Positions 1 through 5,187 of a DNA stretch of 5,187 nt are shown piece by piece (positions within the stretch are counted from its first letter, which is position 1; each line of letters opens with the position of its first letter). The stretch is taken from the NCBI GenBank assembly GCA_041747075.1, contig JBGTFW010000263.1, positions 1 to 5,187 on the forward strand. Reading direction: 5' to 3'. A model generated the notes under the pieces. The model had not been told where the DNA came from, ran no database searches, and worked only from the letters and a program-made list of their open reading frames with translations. Made by a program: the position numbers and the translations under genes. Source of the DNA: CAJQPP01 sp041747075 (lineage in GTDB: Bacteria; Planctomycetota; Planctomycetia; Pirellulales; Pirellulaceae).

Positions 1-119
1 TGGTTGCCAATACAAGCACGAAGCGCAAGCGAGTGAGTGGGTTACGCCGAAACACACTCGCTCGCGCGTCGTGCTTGTATTCTCGTGGATTTCCACAAAA
101 TGTGGCGCTGTCCAGCTAG
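1..119. repeat. MITE-like palindromic element, copy 1 (cut by window edge)
   Basis: This is the right-hand 119 bp of the element found complete at 1285-1423. The two copies are in the same orientation and differ at only two positions (101 and 116) over 119 bp. The inner inverted arms are at 9-35 and 55-81 and the right terminal repeat is at 99-119, ending in CCAGCTAG. The left terminal repeat would lie outside the window. The copy abuts the C-terminal codons of a glycosyltransferase remnant, so it probably inserted into or next to that gene. No transposase is encoded in it, so it would need an enzyme supplied in trans. Confidence 0.85.
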
Positions 120-553
120 ATGATCGGGTTGCAAGTTTCGCCGCAGCGGCCGTCAGGCGGGTTGCGTCCCAGTTTCGGTATTTCCACAGCGTTTGCAGGT
201 TGCTCCAACCGTCGCGCCACCGCAGTTTCTTGCCCTCGCGGCGATGCCGGCGCTGGTAGCGGATGGGAACCTCGATGATCCGCAAGTTCATGCGCGCCGC
301 CTTGGCGGTCACCTCCGCACAGAATTCGAACCGCTCGCACTGTCAGTGCGCGAACTCCGTGGCGAAACGTGCTGCGATCGGCGACCGCGCCGCGAGCCAG
401 GTAGCGTGAGCCGTAGACCGCCGTGTTTTCGCTTTGCTGAATCCTCGAAAGAAGCGTTACCAGATCGTCGGGATCGTATTCCAGGTCGGCGTCCTGCACG
501 ACCGCGTACCGGTCGCGAACGACGGGGAGCGCCGCGCGAACGGCGAATCCAAC
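119..553 (-). pseudogene. Glycosyltransferase family 2 remnant (dolichyl-phosphate-mannose synthase-like)
   Basis: Two blocks of a GT-A fold glycosyltransferase are visible in two frames. Block one (about 553-340) reads GFAVRAALPVVRDRYAVV, then QDADLEYDPDDL with the DAD metal/nucleotide-sugar motif, then VYGSRYLARG. Block two (about 339-119), in another frame, reads QCERFEFCAEVTAKAARM, then LRIIEVPIRYQRR, EGKKLRWRDG and LWKYRNW. This is the usual C-terminal half of polyprenyl-phosphate sugar transferases. From the family layout, some 30 codons (the helix plus the 'TD..TCYK'-type segment) are missing at the joint, and the join is out of frame. The N-terminal nucleotide-binding third is absent, with an in-frame TGA at 554-556 just before the first conserved residues. 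The 3' end runs into MITE copy 1 without its own stop. Intact relatives add sugars to lipid carriers at the membrane. This copy cannot make a working enzyme. Confidence 0.85.
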
Positions 554-570
554 TCAATTGACTGTCAGCA

Positions 571-1284
571 TTAGCCGAATGTTCGAGACGTCGTCGAACG
601 CACCAAACTCAATAGACTCTCGAATCCAGCCGCCTTAACGGCTGACAAATAACCGTCGAGGAGATCGTGTTCGATACTCCTGGACTCTTCCACAAGATAT
701 TTTCGGCACGACGCTGCGGAATCCTGAATCATTGACTTCTTGCTATCGGAAAGGTGCAACGATTTTCCGAGATTGCCGTAGAGCAAGTCATAGAGCGGTC
801 CGAGTCCCCGGCAGACTATTTCGGTTGCGCGTAATTCGATCCCTTGAAACACTGGCTCGGGAATAGCATTGCGAATTTCCGTTTCAATGCCTGAGCCAAA
901 TCCAGTCGATATTGGTCGAATTCCCTTCTTGCGTCTTCAACGGACATACCCGACGTCTTTAAATCAGCCAGCGAATTGCTTTTAGTTATGAGATTGTTGG
1001 AATACTCAGTCCATTTCGCGTACAGGGTATCAGCCTGAGAGTCGCCAAGCCCTTCAATCATACCCGTCCGCATCATCTTAATCAGAATCATGACGGTCTC
1101 GTGGTCTACGTGGGATTCGAATTCATCAAACGCCGAATCATCTTTTCTAATCAAGCGACCATCGACCAATAGTTCGAGCTTGGGCAATCGAATCAATTGC
1201 TCCACCGGTGGAAGTTTTGCGAATTCCGCACCCGACGCTAATTGTTCAGCATCGAGCTGCCAACACAAAAGCTCAAGTTGAGCA
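571..1284 (-). pseudogene. Unrecognised helical protein, 5'-truncated and frameshifted
   Basis: I do not recognise the family. Two frames join into one sensible protein. From about 1284 to 885 it reads AQLELLCWQLDAEQLASG through RLDLAQAL. From about 885 to the TAA at 571-573 it continues as ETEIRNAIPEPVFQGIELRA and ends SLVRSTTSRTFG. The shift sits at the minus-strand TTGAAACG near 885; one extra G there (TTGGAAACG) restores a continuous frame. The restored product, about 238 residues, is mostly charged amphipathic helix with no transmembrane segment, cofactor motif or signal peptide. The N-terminus is lost: upstream codons come from MITE copy 2, which supplies a spurious GTG start near 1427. 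Base composition looks more AT-rich than the adjacent glycosyltransferase remnant, suggesting a separate origin. An alternative is two short independent genes, but the smooth join argues against that. Confidence 0.7.
885..885 (-). other. Probable one-base frameshift in the unrecognised gene
   Basis: On the minus strand the frame encoding RLDLAQAL continues as KRKFAMLFPSQ and then stops at 816-818. The neighbouring frame from the same point gives ETEIRNAIPEPVFQGIELRA and stays open to 571. Loss of one G in TTGGAAACG is the simplest explanation. It could also be a sequencing or assembly error. Confidence 0.6.
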
Positions 1285-1423
1285 CTAGCTGGACAGCGCC
1301 ACTTTGGTTGCCAATACAAGCACGAAGCGCAAGCGAGTGAGTGGGTTACGCCGAAACACACTCGCTCGCGCGTCGTGCTTGTATTCTCGTGGATTTCCAC
1401 AAAAAGTGGCGCTGTCCAGTTAG
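1285..1423. mobile_element. MITE-like palindromic element, copy 2 (complete, 139 bp)
   Basis: The ends form a 21-bp terminal inverted repeat (1285-1305 and 1403-1423, 20 of 21 paired) beginning CTAGCTGGACAG and ending CTGTCCAGTTAG. Inside is a second inverted pair of 27 bp (1313-1339 and 1359-1385, 25 of 27 paired) around a 19-bp centre, so the strand can fold into a long hairpin. The outer CTAG/TTAG may contain a TA or 4-bp target duplication, as seen with IS630- and IS5-type transposases; this is inference. There is no coding capacity for a transposase. A near-identical second copy 1.3 kb away in the same orientation supports recent mobility. It truncates the unrecognised gene on its left. 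A REP-type palindrome moved by a RAYT enzyme is the alternative, but the terminal repeats favour a MITE. Confidence 0.85.
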
Positions 1424-1444
1424 GCACTTGCGTTTAGGCGTTTA

Positions 1445-1481
1445 TTAAGCGCTGCTTAAATCGAAACTCTCCGCGAGTTCC
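1445..1481 (-). terminator. Two hairpins after the beta-propeller gene, possible terminator
   Basis: Just after the TAG at 1483-1485, minus-strand RNA can form GGAACUC-GCGGA-GAGUUUC (1481-1463, 7 bp with one G-U pair). A perfect 6-bp stem UUAAGC-AGC-GCUUAA follows (1459-1445). The tail is AU-rich rather than a true U-run, so intrinsic termination is possible but not convincing. Confidence 0.35.
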
Positions 1482-1482
1482 G

Positions 1483-2805
1483 CTACGGAAGATTCGGAAA
1501 ACGTCCACTTTCCGCCAACAAGTCCGCTAAGTCAATTGAATACGCGCCGCCGACGGAGGCAAATACCGCGGACTGGCCATCGGGACTGAACGTCAGTCGG
1601 TTGGACCCGACCGGAAGGTACGCCTTTTCGATCAATGCGCCCGACTGGCAATCAAAGAGCATGAGGATTGGCTGGGTTGCCAGGTTCCAGTCAATTGGTT
1701 TTCCAGGAAAATGTTGCAGCTTTCCCGGAGTGCAGATAACGGCGACGAAGCGATCATCTGGCGCGACGACCGGTCGCTCCGCATAGTCGAAATCGCCAAG
1801 GTCCGTTTCCCACTCGATGGTCATTTCGGGAGTCTTCAGCGCGATCAGCTTTTTCATTTCGTTCCGCAAGGTAACCATCATCCAGGTTCCGCGACCGGTA
1901 AATTGCCGGGCCGGCAATGGGCTGTCGTTGTCAAATGGAAAGCGCCACGCAGCGATGGCTTCTCCGGTCTCCACATCGAAACTGGCCAAAGTCGTTTGCC
2001 ATTTGTTCCATACGTTCTTGCGCTCATACGTCCTGAATCCGGCAACCAGCAAGGAACCTGTTTCGTCGAATCGCGGATCGCCGTCAATCGAGTGAACACC
2101 CTCAGGCAATTCTATCCGCCTCAGTTCATCGCAACCCGGGAAATCCGCGATGACAATCGAATCGGCATAGTCCGGGTTGTCATCGACCGACGCGAAGGTC
2201 GCCAGCTTCCGGGAATTGTCTGCGAAAGTAACGGGGCCCCAGGTTCCGGGCAGCGATCTCCACTGCCGGTCCCGCAAATTGAACGCTCGCTGGACGAAGG
2301 GTTCCCTGGCGGTCCATATTCCCGCCGGAATTTCCCACGTCACCAGGTCGTCCCCGCCAGGCGACAATTGCGCGAGCCGAATCCAATTTGGGGGCGATTC
2401 CTGGAATTCCTCCAGTAACCGACCATCTTCGCTGCTCCATACCTGAATGCGACTGTCCGGGTATTGCTTTTTAACCGCTGGTTCCCCGTTCACCTCAAGT
2501 CTTTCAACGACGGGTCGTCCTTCGTGCCACGTGTAAAACCTGCTGAAATCCAGGGAAGGGCTCCAGAAATCGCTTGTACTCTTGTAACCGTCGGGGGTGT
2601 CGATCAACGTCAGTTGTTTGCCCGTGCCAATGTCCCAGATTTGCAAATTGTTTTTTGGGTAGGTGCCGCCCACCAGTTTCGAACCATCCAGCGAGAACTC
2701 AAGGGAGCCAACCACATCGTCTCGATCGGGATGGACGTAACGCTGGCCAACACGCGGCGACACAGGAAAACGCTCCGCCAGCGGAATCGCCTCGAGCATT
2801 TCCAC
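1483..2805 (-). CDS. WD40/YVTN-type beta-propeller protein (probably the C-terminal part of a longer gene)
   Basis: The 440 residues are built from repeated beta-propeller blades: FSLDGSKLVGGTYPKNNL + QIWDIGTGKQL (about 36-65), SRIQVWSSEDGRLL (118-131), QLSPGGDDLVTWEI (146-159), GSLLVAGF through ASFDVETGEAIAAW (250-287), VVAPDDRFVAVI (346-357) and MLFDCQSGALIEKAYL + LTFSPDGQSAVFAS (382-417). Such propellers are scaffolds for protein contacts; no catalytic residues are apparent. The called start is GTG at 2803-2805, with an ATG two codons on, but neither has a visible Shine-Dalgarno sequence. The frame stays open upstream for 39 codons (TFQLYGSVRAPEDAV... to ...PFTVKPTVDHV) back to a TGA at 2923-2925, the stop of the preceding gene in the same frame. 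I therefore infer that the true N-terminus is the upstream secreted module, making this an exported propeller. On its own it would lack a signal peptide. The TAG stop is at 1483-1485. Confidence 0.85.
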   Translation of the reverse strand: MEMLEAIPLAERFPVSPRVGQRYVHPDRDDVVGSLEFSLDGSKLVGGTYPKNNLQIWDIGTGKQLTLIDTPDGYKSTSDFWSPSLDFSRFYTWHEGRPVVERLEVNGEPAVKKQYPDSRIQVWSSEDGRLLEEFQESPPNWIRLAQLSPGGDDLVTWEIPAGIWTAREPFVQRAFNLRDRQWRSLPGTWGPVTFADNSRKLATFASVDDNPDYADSIVIADFPGCDELRRIELPEGVHSIDGDPRFDETGSLLVAGFRTYERKNVWNKWQTTLASFDVETGEAIAAWRFPFDNDSPLPARQFTGRGTWMMVTLRNEMKKLIALKTPEMTIEWETDLGDFDYAERPVVAPDDRFVAVICTPGKLQHFPGKPIDWNLATQPILMLFDCQSGALIEKAYLPVGSNRLTFSPDGQSAVFASVGGAYSIDLADLLAESGRFPNLP

Positions 2806-2892
2806 GTGGTCGACGGTCGGCTTTACCGTGAACGGCAGCGGAAACTTGAAAGCGATCGTGACTTTGCAATCGCCGGCTACCGCATCCTCGGG

Positions 2893-2925
2893 GGCTCGAA
2901 CCGAGCCGTAAAGCTGAAACGTTCA
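2893..2925 (-). promoter_or_regulatory. In-frame UGA with downstream SECIS-like stem-loop (candidate)
   Basis: The minus strand reads GAG CGT TGC TGA ACG TTT CAG, i.e. E-R-C-UGA-T-F-Q. After the UGA (2925-2923) the RNA can fold GGCUC-GGUUC-GAGCC (2907-2893): five base pairs and a five-base loop starting with GG, with the loop 21-25 nt after the UGA. Known bacterial SECIS elements are short hairpins at about this distance with a conserved G at the start of the loop. The stem here is short and could arise by chance from the coding sequence YGSVRAP. No selA, selB, selC or selD gene is in the window, so recoding is only a hypothesis. Confidence 0.3.
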
Positions 2926-3741
2926 GCAACGCTCGGGAAGTGGGAATCTCAAGTCAACGGGTTTGTCGTCCGTATTCGACCGGGTACGCAGGCGCATTTC
3001 CGGCCACGTCGTTTTCGGGATGACATTCTCGTACCCGATCGACGCAAACAGCCCTGGAGCACTACCGGCACTCCCCACCGCCAGAATAATATCCGACGCC
3101 GCACCCGGTCGCAACTGAACAGATTGATTGAGTCGAATTTCCAGGTCACCGTCAAAATTGATTTGCGGGGCGTCCCCGATCGTCGAGGCAAATTGCGTTA
3201 CTCCGTCCTTGTCCGCGATGCCGATCATCATCTGTACCGGCTCGGCGATCTTCAAATCGGGTCGACGAACCATGGCATTAATGAGATACGAATAGGCTAA
3301 CGGATTGGTCTCAAGGATTCTCTTGTACAGCTCCTCGCCGCGATCGTAGTTCTCAAGCGGCGAGACGGCCATTGTGAACGATTCGTGAACCAGTTCTCCC
3401 ACCCGGATTTCGTCGATCGTGAAATACCAGTCGCGATCCGAGTGGCGGTTGCTGGTTTCCGAGAGGATTTTTTCGTTCGCTTCGGTCAGGTCGCCGTTGC
3501 CATTGAGGTCGGCGTACAGGACGGGTCCGTCGAGCGCAATGAGCATCTTCAGCGATTTCGGCGAACCGGGGAAACTGAGCCAGCAAAACTGCGGCTGTTC
3601 GGTCTGGAATTCGGGGAGTTGAAACGGTCGGTTTGGGTGAGTCTCCTGCGCCAGGCATCGGTTTGCAAAATTGCCATTTGCAACCGCGAGGACGGTCGCC
3701 TGGACGAGGAACATGCCAATGATGATTTTGCTACTGGGCAT
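2923..3741 (-). CDS. Secreted protein with EF-hand-like loop, N-terminal module of a split propeller gene
   Basis: The 272-residue product starts at the first ATG after an in-frame TAA. It has a cleavable-looking signal peptide: KIIIGMFLVQATVLAVANG is the hydrophobic core, with cleavage probably near LAQ-E at 30-33. Residues 78-90 (DLNGNGDLTEANE) form an EF-hand/dockerin-like calcium loop with Asp/Asn at the ligand positions. After it come a beta-rich stretch (WYFTIDEIRVGELV, SFTMAVSPL) and a helical stretch (NYDRGEELYKRILETNPLAY). I recognise the type, an exported planctomycete protein with a 'D.NGDGDLT' loop, but know no function or gene name. It ends VDLRFPLPERC before a UGA. The following codons continue in the same frame with TFQLYGSVRAPED, which resembles the continuation I would expect. 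I therefore infer that 3741 to 1483 is one gene of about 753 codons with one in-frame UGA. No good Shine-Dalgarno sequence or promoter is visible. Confidence 0.85.
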   Translation of the reverse strand: MPSSKIIIGMFLVQATVLAVANGNFANRCLAQETHPNRPFQLPEFQTEQPQFCWLSFPGSPKSLKMLIALDGPVLYADLNGNGDLTEANEKILSETSNRHSDRDWYFTIDEIRVGELVHESFTMAVSPLENYDRGEELYKRILETNPLAYSYLINAMVRRPDLKIAEPVQMMIGIADKDGVTQFASTIGDAPQINFDGDLEIRLNQSVQLRPGAASDIILAVGSAGSAPGLFASIGYENVIPKTTWPEMRLRTRSNTDDKPVDLRFPLPERC

Positions 3742-4003
3742 GGCTTATTGCATGGCGGAATTGTCTCTGGGTAAATGGGGCCTGAACGACTGACACAATT
3801 CACCACCGGCAAAGGTTGTGCCTGTCCTCCGGGGCGTTCGGGGTAATCAACATTTTAACCCGGTGTTACCGCCATCGGCAGGGGTTGGATCGGGCTTTCA
3901 GCCCTGGTTCACCGCCGACGGAACCCGGTGCGGCAAACTTTGTCCATCGGGTGTGAAACGGGATCACTACTTTTGCCATGCGTTACCTGTCGAATACCCC
4001 CCA
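3742..4003. other. Intergenic region with small hairpins and repeated motifs
   Basis: I see no gene here. It contains a GGGCT-TTC-AGCCC hairpin (3892-3904), a CGGT-GTT-ACCG hairpin (3861-3871), two copies of AACCCGGTG (3857-3865 and 3922-3930), and two related stretches CGGCAAAGGTTGTGCC (3807-3822) and CGGCAAACTTTGTCC (3931-3945). It must hold the 3' end of the upstream transcript and possibly a promoter for the gene starting at 3741, but no convincing -35/-10 pair or T-tailed terminator is visible. The clustered palindromes resemble dispersed intergenic repeats. Confidence 0.5.
3892..3904 (-). terminator. GGGCU-GAA-AGCCC hairpin, weak terminator candidate
   Basis: A perfect 5-bp GC-rich stem with a 3-nt loop lies about 100 bp after the thioredoxin-like gene's stop. 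No U-run follows on either strand, so it may instead be part of a dispersed repeat. Confidence 0.25.
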
Positions 4004-5187
4004 TTACGGGCAATCTGATTTGGATGGCTTGTCCGACCATTCCCGGATCTGGGCCTTCACAATGGCAGGGGGCACCAAGGTCGCCTCAACGATTCCCGAT
4101 GGGTTTATGATCATCACGTGGGGCGCAGCGACGACGCCAAATTCCTCGCCGAGGTCCCGGTCGGTGCCCGTGGAAATGACGATGGGCCACTCCGGCAATT
4201 CGCCTCCAAAAAGCGTCCGCGGAATGTTCGCGTTTTTCGATAAACAAATGGCCACAAGTTCCCATGCCGATTTATGCGTCTCGCCACGAGACGTATGCGT
4301 CTCGCCGCGAGAGGTATCCGCGGCTCCGCGCGATTCGGCGATTTCCCGGATCAAGTCGACCGAAGCGGGCTGGGCGGGGGACCAGAACACCACCACCAGA
4401 TGACGGCCGGTGTAGCTGGAAAACTCCAGCGTCTCCCCGTTTGCGAGTGGCATTTCCGAGTTGATCGTTTGCCCGGCGAGTGCCAGCCGGGTTGTTCGCG
4501 CCGCGACGTTGCGCTCAATCGTTTCACGAATCGCGGTTTCCGACATTCGCGCCGCGCTCGCAGCAAGGGACTCGTTGAGTTTTCTCGCACGATCAAAATG
4601 GCGACCCGATTCAAGCCAGTCGATCGCCGCGATCAATCGAGGAATGGCGGCTGTATCGGGATTGGGACCGGCGAGGACACCTCTTGTCAGCTCGTCAAAC
4701 TCGGCGACGGCGGCTGATTCTCCGTCGGCAATCCGGTTGACGATCCCGTCGAAGTCCATGCTGGCCAGACCGAGCCGCGTCCGCTGTATTTGGGCCATTT
4801 CAGCCAGTCGCCGATGGGTGCTCCGCGAATAAACGGCGGCCTGAGCCTCCAGCATTTGTTTCCATGCGTCGCGATGTCCCGCTTGCAAGACTTTCTCGGC
4901 AATCGAGTTCAATTCGATTGCGACGTCGATGCTTTCGGGGAATCGCAGGGAAAGTGCCTTGGTCGCCCGGATCACGGAATCCCATTTCGGTGCTTTCACA
5001 CCCAATTGACTGTTGACGTCGGCAAACAGTTGGGCAACCGAGGCCGCTTCCATGATGCGCTGATGGGGATCGTTGGCCAGTGGGTCCGCAAATTCGCGAA
5101 ACTCTTGTTTCGCACCGGCATCACCGGCAGCGATCAACCCGAGGAGTGCGTCGAGTTTGGCCGTCACGGCCGCGAAGCGCTGGTCGC
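4004..5187 (-). CDS. Helical protein with redox-inactive thioredoxin/TlpA-like C-terminal domain (5' end outside window)
   Basis: The frame is open to the window edge (D-Q-R-F-A-A-V-T-A-K), and the GTG at 5165-5167 has no Shine-Dalgarno sequence, so I treat the gene as 5'-incomplete. Numbering below counts from that GTG. Residues 1-230 are almost wholly alpha-helical with an internal repeat: LDALLGLIAAGDAGAKQEF (5-23) resembles FDGIVNRIADGESAAVAEF (139-157). Residues 232-380 look like a TlpA/AhpC-type thioredoxin fold: GQTINSEMPLANGETLEFSS, the strand HLVVVFW, and APHVMIINPSGIV with the cis-proline P349. The active-site position reads FWSPAQPAS instead of FW..WCxxC, so both redox cysteines are missing; the only cysteines are C308 and C386. 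Thiol-disulfide exchange is therefore unlikely and a structural or binding role is inferred. Residues 285-298 are a tandem TSRGETH pair from a 21-bp DNA repeat. The stop is TAA at 4004-4006. The gene points the same way as the exported propeller gene, 262 bp downstream. Confidence 0.85.
   Translation of the reverse strand, partial: DQRFAAVTAKLDALLGLIAAGDAGAKQEFREFADPLANDPHQRIMEAASVAQLFADVNSQLGVKAPKWDSVIRATKALSLRFPESIDVAIELNSIAEKVLQAGHRDAWKQMLEAQAAVYSRSTHRRLAEMAQIQRTRLGLASMDFDGIVNRIADGESAAVAEFDELTRGVLAGPNPDTAAIPRLIAAIDWLESGRHFDRARKLNESLAASAARMSETAIRETIERNVAARTTRLALAGQTINSEMPLANGETLEFSSYTGRHLVVVFWSPAQPASVDLIREIAESRGAADTSRGETHTSRGETHKSAWELVAICLSKNANIPRTLFGGELPEWPIVISTGTDRDLGEEFGVVAAPHVMIINPSGIVEATLVPPAIVKAQIREWSDKPSKSDCP
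4273..4314. repeat. Two tandem 21-bp palindromic units inside the thioredoxin-like domain
   Basis: Units 4273-4293 and 4294-4314 differ at only two bases. Each contains TATGCGTCTCGCC followed by the inverse of CGTCTCG. Unit 1 has a perfect 7-bp stem (4277-4283 with 4287-4293, loop CCA) and unit 2 a 5-bp stem. A degenerate third unit may start at 4315. The 21-bp length keeps frame and encodes TSRGETH twice. Confidence 0.85.

Noticed and set aside
71..259. Plus-strand small frame starting in MITE copy 1
   Set aside because: It begins inside the palindromic element and continues antisense to the glycosyltransferase remnant, with no ribosome binding site.
193..561. Plus-strand open frame of 122 codons over the glycosyltransferase remnant
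   Set aside because: Arg/Pro-rich shadow; the opposite strand encodes recognisable glycosyltransferase motifs.
1..1423. CRISPR-like or composite transposon reading of the two repeats
   Set aside because: There are only two copies 1.3 kb apart with unrelated genes between them and no transposase or cas gene; MITE copies explain the pattern better.
1711..2418. Plus-strand open frame of 235 codons
   Set aside because: Antisense to clear beta-propeller blades and without recognisable protein features.
2797..2805. GTG/ATG as the true start of the propeller gene
   Set aside because: No Shine-Dalgarno sequence, and the upstream 39 codons are open and protein-like in the frame of the preceding gene; kept only as a formal ORF boundary.
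2923..2925. Alternative genetic code in which UGA is a sense codon
   Set aside because: Planctomycetes use the standard bacterial code, and a single UGA in one gene gives no support for genome-wide reassignment.
2464..3300. Plus-strand open frame of 278 codons
   Set aside because: It lies antisense to the propeller and the secreted module, has an Arg-rich low-complexity composition without any motif, and crosses the boundary between the two minus-strand frames; it is a shadow of GC-biased third positions.
3742..3800. Possible promoter (TTGTGT ... ATTTAC) upstream of the ATG at 3741
   Set aside because: It matches only about half of the -35 consensus with no good -10; too weak to annotate.

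Overview
The window looks like planctomycete DNA, probably Pirellulales-like. The grounds are the type of proteins present: an exported protein with a DLNGNGDLTEAN calcium-type loop joined to a beta-propeller, and a helical protein with a C-terminal thioredoxin fold. Dispersed palindromic repeats and loosely packed genes fit as well. The assignment is inference, because no marker gene is present. Every gene or gene remnant I can support lies on the minus strand, so the window reads right to left.

Right part (5187 to 4004): an open-ended helical protein whose C-terminus is a TlpA/thioredoxin-like domain that has lost its CxxC cysteines and carries a 21-bp palindromic tandem repeat in frame. 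A 262-bp intergenic region (3742-4003) holds several small hairpins and repeated motifs.

Middle (3741 to 1483): two consecutive open frames in the same reading frame. The first encodes a secreted module and ends at a UGA directly after a cysteine codon. The frame then stays open for 39 more codons into a 440-residue beta-propeller. I read this as one gene of about 753 codons interrupted by a single in-frame UGA. A small stem-loop with a GG-starting loop sits 21 nt after the UGA, about where bacterial SECIS elements sit. Selenocysteine recoding and a simple nonsense mutation are both open, and this is the most interesting point in the window.

Left part (1423 to 1): a gene graveyard bounded by two directly repeated copies of a 139-bp MITE-like palindromic element (one complete, one cut by the window edge). 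Between them lie an unrecognised gene that has lost its 5' end to the element and carries a one-base frameshift, and a remnant of a family 2 glycosyltransferase with its N-terminus missing and an out-of-frame internal deletion. The element is open in one frame and extends the reading frames of both remnants, so naive gene calls here would include transposon-derived residues.
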